Assembly: GCA_905221605.1 (NCBI GenBank)
Contig: CAJNDS010000524.1
Span: forward strand, 186,001-250,000
Length of the DNA stretch: 64,000 nucleotides
From: Symbiodinium natans
Lineage: Eukaryota; Sar; Dinophyceae; Suessiales; Symbiodiniaceae
Direction: 5' to 3'
Position numbers and translations under genes: made by a program. Under the pieces are notes generated by a model. The model had not been told where the DNA came from, made no database searches, and saw nothing but the letters and a program-made list of their open reading frames with translations. Within the stretch, counting starts at the first letter, position 1. Every line of letters starts with the position of its first letter. Positions 1 through 11,224 of this stretch are shown in pieces.

Positions 1-18
1 GAGAGGCTCGGGGTCTCG

Positions 19-222
19 GTGGATTACATCTGGCCTCACCCGACAGTGTACAGCTCGTTCTTTGTTCATGCACCCTTACATGCCCTACGTCCTACATTTG
101 GCAGGGAGCCCTCCTTGCGTTTGCAGGCGAGTGGTGCTGAAGCGCACGACGCAGGGAAACCGTGGCATGGCTTGGTCAGTGTGGGCCATTGCACTCCAAG
201 GTCGCCCCCGAATGCATTCTAA
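19..222 (+). CDS. Possible exon at window start
   Basis: An open frame of about 67 codons starts near the left edge. No domain is recognisable and the composition is not decisive, so this may be a partial exon or chance. Bases 223-300 that follow are G-rich low-complexity sequence. Confidence 0.12.
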   Translation: MDYIWPHPTVYSSFFVHAPLHALRPTFGREPSLRLQASGAEAHDAGKPWHGLVSVGHCTPRSPPNAF

Positions 223-301
223 GTATACGTAGGCTCCATTTGCTGGGAGGGGGGAGTGGGGAGGGGAGGGGGGGGAGGGAGGTTTGGGTAGGAGGGCAGC
301 C

Positions 302-1005
302 ATGCTCAGCCAAGGACCGAAGCATCGTCCAAGGAGCCTCCGCTAGTACAAACACCAAAGGTGCAAAGTGCTCCTGACATAGACGAGAAGCCACGGAAGG
401 AGCCTGAGGCAAGGCCCGGAGAGTGAGTGTCTTTGCTTGGTTTTGCTGGGAGTCCTTGTCCTCATGAGGTAGTCAAAGAAGTAGAAGCGGAAGAGACCTC
501 CGCCAAAGGGCAGAAAGATGTCTCGGAGGACTTGTTTTGGCATATGTTGCATGGCCTCCGCAAGCAGATTTCAACAAGCGCACATGTTGGAATGGGACCG
601 AGGAGAAGCCTGCCGAGCCTGGCCCAGAGGAAGGGACGGGCGAAGCAAAACCCGAGGAGAGGGGGTTTTGGGTTTAGGATTTAGGGTTTAGGGTTAGTTA
701 CCTGGGTTGCTGCAACCTCTTGCAATCTCTGGTGAGTCGGGAGCGGCTTGAGATGCGAGTAGAGCAGCCATACTTTCCCAGGAGGATCCAAACTTGGCGA
801 CCACAGCCACGACGGCCTCGGCAGAAGGAATCCAGGACACAGAGCCTTTACTGGTAAATTGTAGATAAGTAACACCCGTCGAAAGCAGCTGATTGGCTGA
901 AGGAGGACGACTCAACTGTGACCTTGCCGACGCCAGCAGACGAAGTCAGAGCTTCCGACGTTCCTTTGCTGCCACCAATGTCACCAAAAGAGCAGAGCAA
1001 GCCCT
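302..1005 (+). CDS. Exons of an acidic Pro/Glu-rich protein
   Basis: Several consecutive short open segments share one composition (Glu, Pro, Lys, Ala) and are bounded by plausible splice sites. Segment 309-423 contains KEPPLVQTPK. Segment 469 to about 577 begins after ATGAG and contains KEVEAEETSAKG. Segment 591-660 contains EEKPAEPGPEEG. A 35-nt segment, 697-731, follows a TTTAGGG stretch and ends at a clean GTGAGT donor. Segment 781-855 lies between CCAG and GTAAAT. Segment 902-1005 contains DVPLLPPMSPKEQ. The shared composition suggests one protein with a disordered acidic region. No family is recognised, and phases across all junctions were not proven. Confidence 0.4.
663..700 (+). repeat. 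Degenerate TTTAGGG stretch
   Basis: Three to four imperfect copies of TTTAGGG end in GGGTTAG, immediately before the exon-like segment 697-731. The repeat appears to supply the 3' splice site. Confidence 0.7.
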
Positions 1006-1044
1006 GCCAGTTGTTGGCGCACCAAGTTTCATGAAAGCGTCTCA

Positions 1045-1316
1045 AGACCTTCACAACCTTGAGATGCCTGAACCGGAGGATGGTGATGCAAAGGGAGTCG
1101 AGTTCGACCAGGATCCTGCAAGTCTTAGCTGGTACGATGACGACGGGTGCCTTGCGAGCACGTCTCATTTTCTCGTTCATCTTTCTCGTTCGGGCCCATG
1201 CCCCTACTGCACGGATGCCTGGCAGGTACTCCTTCATGCAGTGCAACCGCCTTGTCAAAGTGAAGGAGGGCAAGAGGTGGAAGGAGATGGACCTATTGCA
1301 GGTGGGCAGCGCGTGA
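1045..1316 (+). CDS. Exon-like region with competing frames
   Basis: Two overlapping plus frames look coding. One is acidic (contains EPEDGDAKGVEF, about 1045-1125). The other is basic and hydrophobic (contains ARLIFSFIFLVRAHAP and KVKEGKRWKEMDLLQ, about 1100-1300). They may be two exons in different frames, the first continuing the acidic gene to the left. Family unknown. Confidence 0.25.
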
Positions 1317-1500
1317 GATCCTTTTTTCTCGCTTTGCCCTTGGTATTGCCTTGCGTGCCTCTGTGAGGCATGGAATTCTCATCCCATTCCTCGATGGCCC
1401 CCGAGAATGCCACCGTGCGGACCAGTGTCAGCCGATGGTGAACCCGACGCATTGAAACAACAGAGACATTCTACTGCCATGGTGCCATGGTGCTATGGGT

Positions 1501-1650
1501 ACGACCTGGGACACCTTCTCAGGTGATCCGACGAACATTGGCGATGCGTGGGATGGAGCCTCAGGATTGAAGGGTCTACAGTCTATGAATTCTGAAACAT
1601 CAGAGGGGATATTGGAGGTCAGGTGCCCAATTCGAAGACTCAGGTGCTAA
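1501..1650 (+). CDS. Exon-like segment, unknown
   Basis: A 50-codon open segment ends at TAA. It contains TWDTFSGDPTNIGDAWDG, with amino-acid use typical of coding sequence. No family recognised. From 1651 to 2160 I see no confident gene. Confidence 0.28.
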   Translation, partial: TTWDTFSGDPTNIGDAWDGASGLKGLQSMNSETSEGILEVRCPIRRLRC

Positions 1651-2160
1651 GCGGCCAAACTAAAACAGGTGCAGTTGGAAGCAAGGTGGCAAACGACTCG
1701 GACAGCCATGCGTCGCCCCAAAGCCTCAACTAAGCCTCTTGAGAGGCTTTGTGGCCAAGGAGAAGAGTCACATGTCAGTACTGAGTCATCCTGAGAGCCC
1801 CTGATTTAGAGCCCTACGGGTGGTGGTACCGGAGTTCCTCGAGTTACCTTTTTGTTGTGGCCTACTTAGAAGTTTAGGCGTCAATGCTCACCTCTTGGCT
1901 GGTAGCAGATGACGTAGGAGATGCCATAGGGCCATAGGCAGAGCATTCCCGAGTGACTTAGGTCCCGGTGCACGTGCACGTGAATCCTGGCTTAGTTGGA
2001 CAGTGGGCTCGCCAATGCACGCGAGAGTATCGGCCATACCCTGGAGAAGTGATGCGCAAGAGGCCGGGGTTCTCTTTCTGTCTTGACCTCTTGGAGAAAG
2101 AATGTAGCAACCTGCCTTGCAAAGAGCACAGCCTGAACATCATTGGCCCACTTCTGAGAG

Positions 2161-4150
2161 GTACAAAATCGAGCACGCCATTGGCGCTGGGCACTTCACA
2201 CGTGCGTACCTCGCCACTGACGTGGAGACGAACCAGAAGGTCGCCGTGAGGGCTGAGAGGGTATCGAAGCGCTTCTGAAGGGCGCGCGCTTTGTGGAAGT
2301 CAGGTTTGCATCAAACGTCACAACGGGCTCACCGTCGAGCTGCTGACGGACGTCTCTTCCGGGTTGGAGTCAAGGGGCTTCTCTGTGTTTCGGGGGCTGC
2401 GAATTATCGGGGGTCTGGGCTTTCTAGACGTTTAGAGGCCTGGAGCAGCTTGAAGAGCTTGGTTGGTCCGAAGGATCTGCTAACGATTGGCCGGCGGATC
2501 GAATCCGTCGACCCTGAGTTCAAATGCTTTTCCAGGCCGGTGCCTTGTGCGGCGGTGCGAGTTTGCCACAGATTGCCAGGGCAACGCGCATTGCATACTC
2601 TGTGCCAGGCTGGTCGAGGCTTTCTTCGATATGGCATGGGGCCTCGGATTCGTCCAAGCTGTTGTGTCATGCGTTGTTCATGGTCATGCTGAGCATCTGC
2701 TGATCTGCTTAGGTGGGGTACACCGTAGAGACTTTATTCGAGGGGCGGAACTGCACAGTGCCTCGGCATGGAACCGTCCTGGAAAACTTTTGTGTTTATA
2801 AGATTGGATGCAGTTGACAGCCGTGGTCTGCGCACCCTTGTGACATGCTCCCAGGAAATCTGTCGAACCAGTCCCATGCACTTCAAGAACCTGGACAATC
2901 TTCGGGTTGTTGCCGTCGGATGTCTGCGCGGCTTAAAGCTTCTTGCAGAAGCCGGCGTAGTACACTGTGACATGAAGGCAGCTGGAGATGCAAAGGGCAA
3001 ATGCATGTAATTCAGCTCGCGTGGGCGGTGCATTTTAGCGGTGCGTTGCTCCGGTGGTTGAAGGCGGACAACTTCATGTGGACGAAGACCGGCGAGGGGG
3101 AGCCATCGGTCCGAATAGTGGATTTTGGTCTGGACCCCAGTTGGCACACTGCCCAAGCTTCCCAGCAGAACATGAAGGTTTCCAGACACCTTGAACCCGA
3201 GGTTGTTCTCGTCTGGACAGCCGCTTGGAGAGCGGGCGGAACTGGAGTTTTGCGGAAGGCGGTGCAGGACCAGACCTCAGATTGCGGTTGAGTCTGCTGG
3301 CTGGAGCCAACCGCCTGTTTGAGCTGGCGAGATGTACAGTATTAAGAGCAATCAAGGCCACATCGGGAAGTGGGCGCCTGAGATGATGTTGCGGATCCCC
3401 ATCACGGACAAAGCCGATGTTTGGGGGCATGCAGTCGCCCTGCTGGAGCTGTACTGCGGACGACCCTCGGTCTCACAGTCTTGAGTCATCGAGGCTTCAG
3501 GGGTCGTCGGAGCTTCGGGGGGGTTGAATCCAGTTCGCCTCAAATGTCAAGGCCATCACAAGATCAAAGCACTTTAACGGCAGCGTCTCTGCGACATAAC
3601 TTCGGATCAACTCTAAGTTGATTATACAGACTTCGAAGTAGCAGTTCTCTTTAGAAGGGGCGGGCTTTATCAGCACACCGATGCTGAGGGAACATGTGGA
3701 ACGAGGAGGAAGACACTGTGGCTTGGAGCAAGGGGAGCAAGATTGTTTAGGAGGCATCGCCGACAAGAGGCTTGTGTCCAGCAGCTTGGGTATCCGGTTT
3801 AGGGGTTTGGGGTTTAGGGTTTAGGGGTTTAGGACCCCTGAGGTGGAGTACATGCTGGCACAAGCGCTTGGCCTCGTGAACTCCAAGAGTGGACTGCCCG
3901 AGAAGCTTCTTCGACGAAGCCCACTTGACATCAGCCCCCTGGCTCCAGCCTCTAGATGACCCCAGCCCTTGAACCGTCGTTTGGGTTCTGCTGGGTGAAA
4001 GCTACGGTGTTCCGTTATACTGTTTGGTGAGTTCGGACGGCGCACGAGCTTCTGTTCAGGGCAGCTGTATACGCCCTCGCCGGCGTACTTCCCGGTTCAG
4101 CGTCTTGGCATCGCGCCCAACATTACCTTCAAGGACACCGGGGGCTCATT
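2161..4150 (+). CDS. Protein kinase domain protein, multi-exon
   Basis: A serine/threonine-type protein kinase rebuilt from short exons. Exon 2161-2245 carries the glycine-rich loop (IGAGHFTRAYLATD). Exon 2304-2348 carries the beta-3 lysine (VCIKRHNGL). Exons 2474-2535, 2609-2633 (only 25 nt) and 2713-2781 follow. Exon 2855-2977 carries the catalytic-loop start HCDMK. Exon 3064 to about 3127 carries ADNFMW and IVDFG. Exon about 3332-3469 carries KWAPEMML and ADVWGHAVALLELYCGR. Later pieces lie at about 3690-3735, 3833-3945 (EVEYMLAQALGLVN) and 4070-4150. The phases of the first six introns agree. Those introns are 58, 125, 73, 79, 73 and 86 bp, with donors GT, GA, GC, GC, GA and GC. HCDxK and the APE/DVW blocks recall DYRK/HIPK/PRP4-type kinases, but subfamily is an inference. 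The exon after DFG, the true start and the end are uncertain. Confidence 0.72.
3797..3832 (+). repeat. TTTAGGG array ending at a kinase splice acceptor
   Basis: About five TTTAGGG-like units end in GGGGTTTAG. The next base begins the kinase exon whose reading includes EVEYMLAQALGLVN. The final TTTAG is the only suitable AG for that exon, so the telomere-like array forms the 3' end of this intron. Confidence 0.75.
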
Positions 4151-4164
4151 AGCGATTCCTGGCC

Positions 4165-4232
4165 TCTCTTCCCCTCTCTCTCCTCCCCTCTCTCTCTTCC
4201 TCTCTCTTTTTTTCTCTCTATCTTTCCATGCC
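4165..4232 (+). repeat. Pyrimidine-rich low-complexity tract
   Basis: A run of CTCT/CTTC-type sequence lies downstream of the last clear kinase exon. It may be an intronic polypyrimidine tract. A 10-bp unit (GTCCGTGGAA) is repeated three to four times just after it, around 4339-4375. Confidence 0.6.
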
Positions 4233-4439
4233 TCTGCCTCTGCGACTCAGGAGCTTCGGCCGGTGACCTGGGGCCTGGCCTGTGTGCTTGGTGACGAGAC
4301 CAAGTGGGACGAGACGAAGACCCCGGGGGCATCCCTGGTCCGTGGAAGTCCGTGGAAGTCCGTGGAAGTCCGTGGGCATGCTGAAGTCTTACTGAAGATT
4401 GTTGGATGCCAGCAAGATTCCCGACATAGGCCACGAGTG

Positions 4440-4575
4440 CAGGATTGCTGATCAAGTTTCTGCTTCGTTCAGCTTGCAGGACAGAGCTGGCAAGCTATGT
4501 GTGCACGGCCATGAACCTGGATGCTTGGCTGGAAACATTTGAGGAAGCCTGTGCTGGCTTTTTAATGTCACTACG
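4440..4575 (+). CDS. Exon-like segment, possible kinase 3' exon
   Basis: An open stretch contains CTAMNLDAWLETFEEAC and looks coding. It lies 300 bp beyond the last assigned kinase exon and may be its C-terminal exon or a new gene. No splice phase could be checked. Confidence 0.25.
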
Positions 4576-4799
4576 TTCGGCACCGGTTCCCCTGCTTCAC
4601 TCCCTTTTCTTTTCGTTCCTGATGCGCCGTCGTTCATATTGTCACCTTTCTCTCGCATGATTCTCACCTTTTTCTTTAGAGTACAATTTTTTCATGTGCT
4701 GTAGTTCTCAATTAGTTTCAGATTGCTGTTGTCTTCGCTCCGCATCGTGCCGCATCCCAAGTGTATGTGGAGTGGTCATCTGAGTTGCTGCTGTGCCAC

Positions 4800-4875
4800 A
4801 CATGCTTATAATCATTATTCTTATTACTATTATTACTATTATTACTGTTATTACTACCATTCTTATTACTATGAG
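4800..4875 (+). repeat. TTATTAC/TTATTACTA low-complexity repeat
   Basis: Tandem copies of TTATTACTA-type units in an AT-rich patch within otherwise GC-rich DNA. No coding meaning. Confidence 0.7.
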
Positions 4876-4963
4876 TTCCATACGTGATGCAGAGCTGTCT
4901 AGGACCCAGATGATCGACCATCTGCCATGGAACTGCAGCCTGGCACGAGTACAGAAACGGTGA

Positions 4964-5099
4964 CCCTAAACCCTAAACCCTAAACCCTAAACCCTAAACC
5001 CTAAACCCTAAACCCTAAACCCTAAACCCTAAACCCTAAACCCTAAACCCTAAACCCTAAACCCAAACCCTAAACCCTAAACCCTAAACCCCAAACCCT
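4964..5099 (+). repeat. CCCTAAA telomere-like array
   Basis: About 19 near-perfect CCCTAAA units, the longest uninterrupted run of the unit in the window along with 28534-28668. It ends CCCTGAG, directly followed by an exon-like segment. Confidence 0.9.
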
Positions 5100-5193
5100 G
5101 AGTTTCGGGAAGGGTCAAGTTGCGAAGCCTAGGATGTCCCACAAGTTTGTCGGCATGGAAGCCGAAGCTGCCACTGCAGAACTTTCTCCTTGA
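5100..5193 (+). CDS. Exon-like segment between two telomere-like arrays
   Basis: An open segment of about 30 codons begins right after the CCCTAAA array. It contains KPRMSHKFVGMEAEAATAEL and ends just before a second array. Composition is protein-like; family unknown. Confidence 0.33.
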
Positions 5194-5216
5194 AGGCAGC
5201 CTGGCAGAAGATGCAA

Positions 5217-5249
5217 GGGTTTAGGGTTCAGGGTTTAGGGTTTAGGGAA
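5217..5249 (+). repeat. TTTAGGG array ending at exon
   Basis: Four TTTAGGG-like units end in TTTAG immediately before the open segment 5250-5430. Confidence 0.75.
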
Positions 5250-5430
5250 AAAAGCTTCATGAAGTTTCCCTGTTCCAGGACCTTTCTACCCATTTGCTGC
5301 CACGAGCGCGTACACAAGCCACAAAAACTTCCTGGCTGCCGAACGCTTCAGTGTTGTCATCTGAGGCAAGCCGAACGGACGCTTTCAACTTCGATTCCCG
5401 TTACCGATGCGAAGCATCTGTGATTCTCAG
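5250..5430 (+). CDS. Exon-like segment after TTTAGGG array
   Basis: About 60 open codons start at the base after TTTAG. They contain KLHEVSLFQDLSTHLLPR and DAFNFDSRYRCEASVIL and end at CTCAG/GTGAAG, a normal donor. The flanks make this a credible internal exon. Family unknown. Confidence 0.35.
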
Positions 5431-5743
5431 GTGAAGCGTGAAGGTGCCGCGACGGGCACGGTTGCCAAAAGCGAAGCGTGTCAAATCGCTGGCGCATCTG
5501 ATCACCTCCCGTCCCCGGTTTTGGGAGGTCCCAGCAATTCCCTACATCTTATCCCCTGCTGATTAGACACTCTTGGCATGTGCGAAAAGTTTCCGCAAGC
5601 GCAAGCAGTTCTGTTAAGAGCAGGCAGAGTTTGCACGCCGTTTCACCCCCCCCATACCCTGGATCTCTCCAGTGATTAATGTTGCTGGTTCATTCAACCC
5701 TGGAGCTCGCTGGGCTCTGAAGCGGGAGAAGGCCTTCTCAGAA

Positions 5744-5833
5744 GTGGGAGTTTACGAATGTAAGGGACCCCTAGTCGACCCCCAAATAGTAGGATTCCCT
5801 TAGAACAAGGACCTACCCCTAAGGTGCCTTCAA
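5744..5833 (+). repeat. Short dispersed repeat, copy 1
   Basis: Contains the family blocks GAGTTTACGA, GGGACCCCTA, GACCCCCAAATAGTA, TTCCCTT and GACCTACCCC in the same order and spacing as copies at 37.5 and 51.3 kb. The 3' end has diverged. Probably a non-autonomous element. Confidence 0.6.
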
Positions 5834-7061
5834 GCCTTCGAAGAGTCCAGCGGGCTTCAGGGTGCTTTGAGCAGTCTAAACGCTCCCAGCATCCCAAGAC
5901 AAGAGCTCGAACTGTTGGCACGTACATACCATTTTGTTATTTTGGGTCTCTAACCGAATATGCCGTCCTTCGCAATGGCTAGTTTGAAAGAGCAAACCAT
6001 CCAGTGCCAGGGATCCAGGCTGGCTGACCGGAAACAGACAAAATGCTCAAAAGCCATCACAGGTCAGATCGGTCAGAAGCGATCCAACTGTGCAGCCATC
6101 TGGAGGCATTGGACTTTTCCTGGGTCTTTCCATTTCACCGATCCTTCAGAACTGAAGGTGGCTTCGTTCAATCGAACGTGCATTCTTCTCGTGTGGCCTG
6201 CTTGTTCTTCGTGTGGTGCAGCGAAGGCTCACCAGGCTTTTGGCAAGAGGGTTTGTTGGCTGTTCGCTACCATTTCAGTGGTACGCCAACAGTAACAGCA
6301 TATTATTTCGCAGACACTTACATACGAGCAGCATAGCGAATCTGCCTACCTCTGGCTTTTAATATCCTGCCTGTGGATGACCACGCCGCTGCAGAGCGAA
6401 GTGATGCGGGCTTTACAAAAAGACCGCTTGCCCTCTTTGTTGGTTATCAGAAGGCTTGCTCCTGGAAGACTCTCCCCATCTCCTCACATCGTCTGATGCC
6501 TATCCGACCCGCTAGATGCCAGGAAGCGCCGTGTAGAGTCAGCTGATCTGCTGGCAAGTTGATGTTTCGTAGCGCCCTTTTCTGTCTCGTGCACTGCCAA
6601 ACGCAAGGCCCTACATAGCCTGTGGAAGGCCAAGGTTTGCCGGGCGATTAAGGGCAATGATGTGTGAAATTCTGCGAGCTCGTGTTTTTTTCTCCTTTGG
6701 CCGGAATCAAGTGCTGACGTGGCAGACTGGTGGCGACGACTTCTTCGGCTCCGAAGAAGCAGCCGTACGCACACGGATAGCCGACACTTCGCCAATTGCT
6801 TTCAACTTCAGCGTCCTTGTGCCGTAGGTGCCAGTGGGGGAGGATCCTGACCAGGCAGCTGCACAAGAACGTATTCCTTGATTTCGCCTTGTCACTTGGC
6901 CTTACTTTGCAATCTTCGCTCCATTTGGCCGGGTCAGGAAGCCGGAGCCACATCGCCCAAAGGTAGGTGGAAGCGTCCGGAGGCTGGTGGATCTGGGGAT
7001 GGACCTGAACTGCTTGAGAGAGAGTTCAGAGCCCCCCCACATCTACGTGAATGAAGGGGTA
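5834..7061. other. No confident gene
   Basis: Plus frames at 5960-6295 and 6043-6336 and minus frames at 6484-6953 are open, but none shows a recognisable motif or clear splice borders. I see nothing I can support. Confidence 0.4.
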
Positions 7062-7161
7062 TTCTCTTCTCTTCTCTTCTCTTCTCTTCTCTTCTCGTCT
7101 CGTCTCGTCTCTTCTCTTCTCTTCTCTTCTCTTCTCTTCTCTTCTCTTCTCTTCTCTTCTC
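7062..7161 (+). repeat. TCTTC pentanucleotide microsatellite at an intron 3' end
   Basis: About 20 units of TCTTC with three TCGTC variants, followed by CTCTCTTTCTGCTTCAG and an exon. The microsatellite forms an expanded polypyrimidine tract. Confidence 0.85.
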
Positions 7162-7179
7162 TCTCTCTTTCTGCTTCAG

Positions 7180-7297
7180 ATCATGGATCGGCTGCTGGAG
7201 CTCAGCGACTGCCTGGAACGGACCCTCGGCGACTCCCAGGGCCAGCTGCGCCTTGGCTTGGGAAGAGAGGAGTTCCCCTCGGAGGCCTCTTCGCTGG
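7180..7297 (+). CDS. Exon-like segment, helical
   Basis: Open segment between TTCAG and a GTAGTA donor, reading MDRLLELSDCLERTLGDS and QLRLGLGREEF. The leucine/glutamate pattern suggests an amphipathic helix. A purine-rich GAGTTAGAG-type low-complexity stretch follows (7300-7410). Family unknown. Confidence 0.42.
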
Positions 7298-8156
7298 GTA
7301 GTAGAAGAAGAACAAGAAGAAGAGAGTTGGAGCTAGAGTTAGAGTGAGAGTGAGAGCTGGAGTTGGAGTTAGGCTTAGAGTTAGAGGTAGAGATAGATTT
7401 CAAGATAGAGATAGGGCTCTTGCGGGGTTATTGAGGGTGTTTCTGTGAGACCTTTATGGATTTATGGACGTTTCTGGAGAGGAAGCTTGAGCTCCAGGTT
7501 CCTGCTGTCTGCTCCGGACCTACTCGAGGCCGGCGACTTGTTCATGATTCTTTCGAGGCTCTCTAGATTTTCCAAGTTGCAGCTTGTGGCATCACTTAAC
7601 AAGCCACTGTCGAAGCATAAACGTTGCCCTCGCGAGGAAGAACACTTTTGGCTTCTTTGTTGCTTCAGGATCTGTGCGCCTATGTCTTCCTGACCTTTGT
7701 GTGGCCAAAGATATGCTACATGCAGGAGGGTGCTGCTCATGCCTTGCACGTGTGCTGATATGAGAGCTGCGTGCGGGCAGGACATTGCGCAACAGCATGA
7801 ACTGAAGGAGCGTGTGCTGCCTGCATGTTGAAGCGTTGCTCCGCACGGGGTGGGCTTTCGCAATGTGTTTTGGGGTTCTGCACAGACTCTCCGCACAATG
7901 TTGCGGACGCACGCATCTTCGGGTGAAGGTGCTCCATGAGAGGGAGAAGAATGACATCTCCGAGTGGTCACATGTCTTGCGAAGGTCGCAGCGGGCAAAG
8001 TGCATTCGCATAGGGGGGGCCGCCAAACCGTCTTGGCGGTAGCAGCGTGCAACTTGTGCAACTTGCGCAGGGTGCTCCCTTTCCTGCTGCGCACCCTGGA
8101 AAAGGCAAGGGGCAAGTCGCTGTAAGAGATGGGCACGAGCTGTTTGTTTCACAGGC

Positions 8157-8295
8157 TTGTCCAATGAAATCTTGTGTATTGCCTCACCTCGCAAGGTGCA
8201 GACAGTCGACGCACTCACGTTGGGAAGCGCAGGCTATGCCTTGGCACAACTGTTTCTTCAGGACGTCCTTCACATGTTCCATGGGAGGTGCATCA
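8157..8295 (+). CDS. Exon-like segment, unknown
   Basis: A plus frame reading SNEILCIASPRKVQTVDAL and ALAQLFLQDVLHMFHG looks coding, but its borders are unclear. Overlapping minus ORFs (7462-8218) are probably shadows. Confidence 0.22.
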
Positions 8296-8847
8296 AGTAC
8301 GTGTGTTCTGTCGTCTGTGTGCTTGCAGTAATTTTCAGAGCATTCGCAGTTCTTCCACAACTCAAGCAAGATACTGTAAATTACATCTGTAGCTCACTGT
8401 TGGGAGGCCGGACACCTTGTAAATCACCGCATGCCATATCAGCTAGTCAGCAAGAGGAAACATGAAGGAGACCGGGCATCAAGGCCCACATACAGCCAAA
8501 AGTAAACCCGTGTAGCAGACAAATATGGAAACAACTCCTCTGAAGCAAACAATCCCAAACTAATTTCTCAACGATTCTCCACTTTGCTGAGGGCTCGTAG
8601 ACGGTGCCCAGGTTCCCTGGTACCTTTCCTTGTCGCATTACGAAATTTTGTGAGCATTCGCAGGAAGGCGACAGCCGCAATGCGCAAAAGGAGCTTGGTA
8701 CGGGCCTAAGTTGGGAGTAGTAGACTCTTCGCTGCTAGCAGGCTAGTTGCATTGCCCTGTGTGCGCCTTTCCGGCCCACATGGTCCAAACACTGAAGCAC
8801 AAACGCGCGAGTAGCATGTGAACTGCATGTTTTACAGAATTTTTTGA

Positions 8848-9006
8848 ATGGGTCGAGGCTGCGCCATCATTCGACTGGAGCGTGAGCTCGGCAAAGTGGC
8901 CACGGCTGGCCCGCAAGCAAGGCTGGGGCCCCCGTTGCACAAAAGCAGCGCCGTGGATGCGTTGAAGATCCATGCACCAGACGCGTGTCCGCTACAGCCG
9001 CCACGG
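8848..9006 (+). CDS. Exon-like segment with GT donor
   Basis: Opens at an ATG (8848) and runs in frame to CCACGG/GTAAGC, a strong donor. It contains CAIIRLERELGKVATAG. It could be a first exon. No family recognised. Confidence 0.3.
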
Positions 9007-9159
9007 GTAAGCTTCGTCAGCTCTCTCGCAGTTGTCGAGTCTTCGCGACTTAGGCTCGATGCACAGACAGCCGCAGCCTTGCCACTGCCCTTAGCACGGG
9101 TTCCGGCCCTCCGGCATCTTCCGACCCTCTCTCATGACCCGCTGAGCGCTCTCACGTCT

Positions 9160-9300
9160 TAAAGGTTGCTGGGACCGAGGTCCTTTGACCCGCCATCCTT
9201 GCGGCCACCAGGCTTTGCCTTGTTCAGCAAGGCCCTGGCGAGTCCAGCGGAGCAAGGAGCTGATCTTGCGATATCTTCCCATTGTGCTGCTCCCGCCTGA
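9160..9300 (+). CDS. Exon-like segment, unknown
   Basis: An open frame with RSFDPPSLRPPGFALFSKAL appears after a region of unclear content. Weak support. The region 9300-11180 holds several open frames (9642-9890, 10120-10359, 10695-10892) without motif or clear splice borders. Confidence 0.17.
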
Positions 9301-11224
9301 CTAAATCCAGGAGCTCGAGATGAAGAGACCGGATCCTAGTCGGTCCTCGCACATCCTGGCACCCTCTACTTCTCTCTACACAAGCAGTGATGCGAGAGGA
9401 ACATCGAGGAACCACCCGAAACATCCCGAGAAACGAGGCCGGAGAGGCCAAAGACGCCGGGCAGCCCCGGCAGCCCGGTCATCCCTGGCAGCCCGTCGAG
9501 TCGGGCGCAGGCTTGCTGTCCTAGGGTCCTCTAGGGGCTCTAAGCGCTTGCTGCTTTCGGTTGGTAGTGAGCCGATCTATTCTGCGTGTTTGTGAGATGA
9601 AGATGCTCCCGTGAAAGGAGGAGTTAAGCCCACGAGAAGCCATGGTCGATGTGGATGACGCGACCTCAGGGGATTCACGTCAATGCGACAGTGCCGAGTG
9701 CTCGGCCGTGCAGCGCACGAGCTGGCCGTTTCTCACAATCCATGTACTTGGGAACCGCTGCAAGCTACCAATATTGTTTTGCGTACCCTCAACGTGGGGC
9801 CCTCGCGTCCCTAAAGCAGCGTCGGTCTGCTTTCCATGCCCCGAATGTCCTTCAACAGTCGTTCAGACATTGAAGTTCAGGCCGCCATGATTCTCAAGGG
9901 CTTGCCACGCATGCAGCAGGCACCCCTTGCAAGCTCGCAGGCTAATTGGAGACTTGTTCGAGATGGTTTGGAGCCTGTAGGGCTTCGACAGCTTTGAGAT
10001 GGGTCATGCTTGCCGACAGGATCGGCTCTGTTTGCTTGGCCGTCTTTATGACCGCTGGATCGAGGTCTCGTAGGCGGCTCAGAGGCATCCCGTAGGCTGA
10101 CCTTTGAGACCCGCAATTTTTGTTCAGTTGCACGCCCATGTGGGAAGCGAGGCTGGTGGTCCACTTGCGCCATCCGGAGGCGCCCGTCCGCAAGAAGCCC
10201 TGCCCTCGTAAGTTTCCAGTTCGGCTGATCGCTGGATTCGTTCGCTGTTTTACCAAACTAAGGTTGCGCCCGAATGAGGTTCGTGACGAGGAGCCGATCC
10301 AGGCAAGCTTGGCGGGAGACAGCTCCACACGGCTCCCTGCCTGCAGTGGCTCAGTATGAACTCATTGAATCACCCCGAATCGTAGTGCCGTAGTGAATCC
10401 TGACAGCTCTGAGTTGCACCTGGTAGCTAGCTCTGCTTGGCGCATTCGAGCAAAATGCCCTGGAAATCCTCCTGGGATTCGCAGCAAAGGTTGGCTATGA
10501 GCTCGCAGGAGGCCGGCGTTCTGGGACGGCTTGGCCCTGCCCCTACCGTGAGACGACGGGCAGCACGGTCAGTCATGAAAACGATGCTCCTTTTTGGGTA
10601 CTTTTAATTCTATGGACCACCTTGTAATCGTAACCCAAGAGGCAAAAACTTATAGAACAGACCATTTGAGCCATTCTGAACCTTTTCAGCAATTATGAGC
10701 CATGAAGAGCCCGAGGCGAGAACCCCTATCTCAGATGCCTCTTCTTTGTCTCCGTTGCGAGCCGAAGGCTCCCATTTGCCTCACTTCTTGCCTCGTATAG
10801 AACTCGGTCTGCAGTCTGCTCTGGAAGTCTGCAGAGAGCAGGCCCGAGGTGGCCAGCGCGGCCCTGGGCAAGGCGCCGGAGTCCACATGTGAGCCGACGT
10901 AGAGGGCCCTAGCGGGCCGAGGGTTGTGGTGGCTGTGACGGCTGTGCAGAGTGCACGGAAGGTTGGACAACATGGCAGAATGTAGTAGCTCCTAAAACAT
11001 GCACAGTGAAGCTGGACACATGGGACCTTTGAAGGCAGTCATGGAAGCTGACTCGGCGGTGTCTCAGGAGGGGAGTCTGGCAAGCGAACCCCTGACATGT
11101 CGGCTGAGAAGTCTGGGGGTCTACGCAAGCATCAAAAAGGGAGATCTTAACACTTTACATCACTTTACGCATTCAGCCAGTCTTGCGTAGCTTGTCTGGA
11201 TGCACCCCTGCTCCGTGGCGGCCC

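Noticed and set aside
4964-5099. True chromosome end (telomere)
   Set aside because: The array is internal, flanked by coding-like sequence on both sides, and similar arrays occur throughout in both orientations.
9430-9495. Collagen-like Gly-X-Y run on minus (GLPGMTGLPGLPG)
   Set aside because: Only about seven triplets in GC-rich sequence, with no surrounding exon structure.
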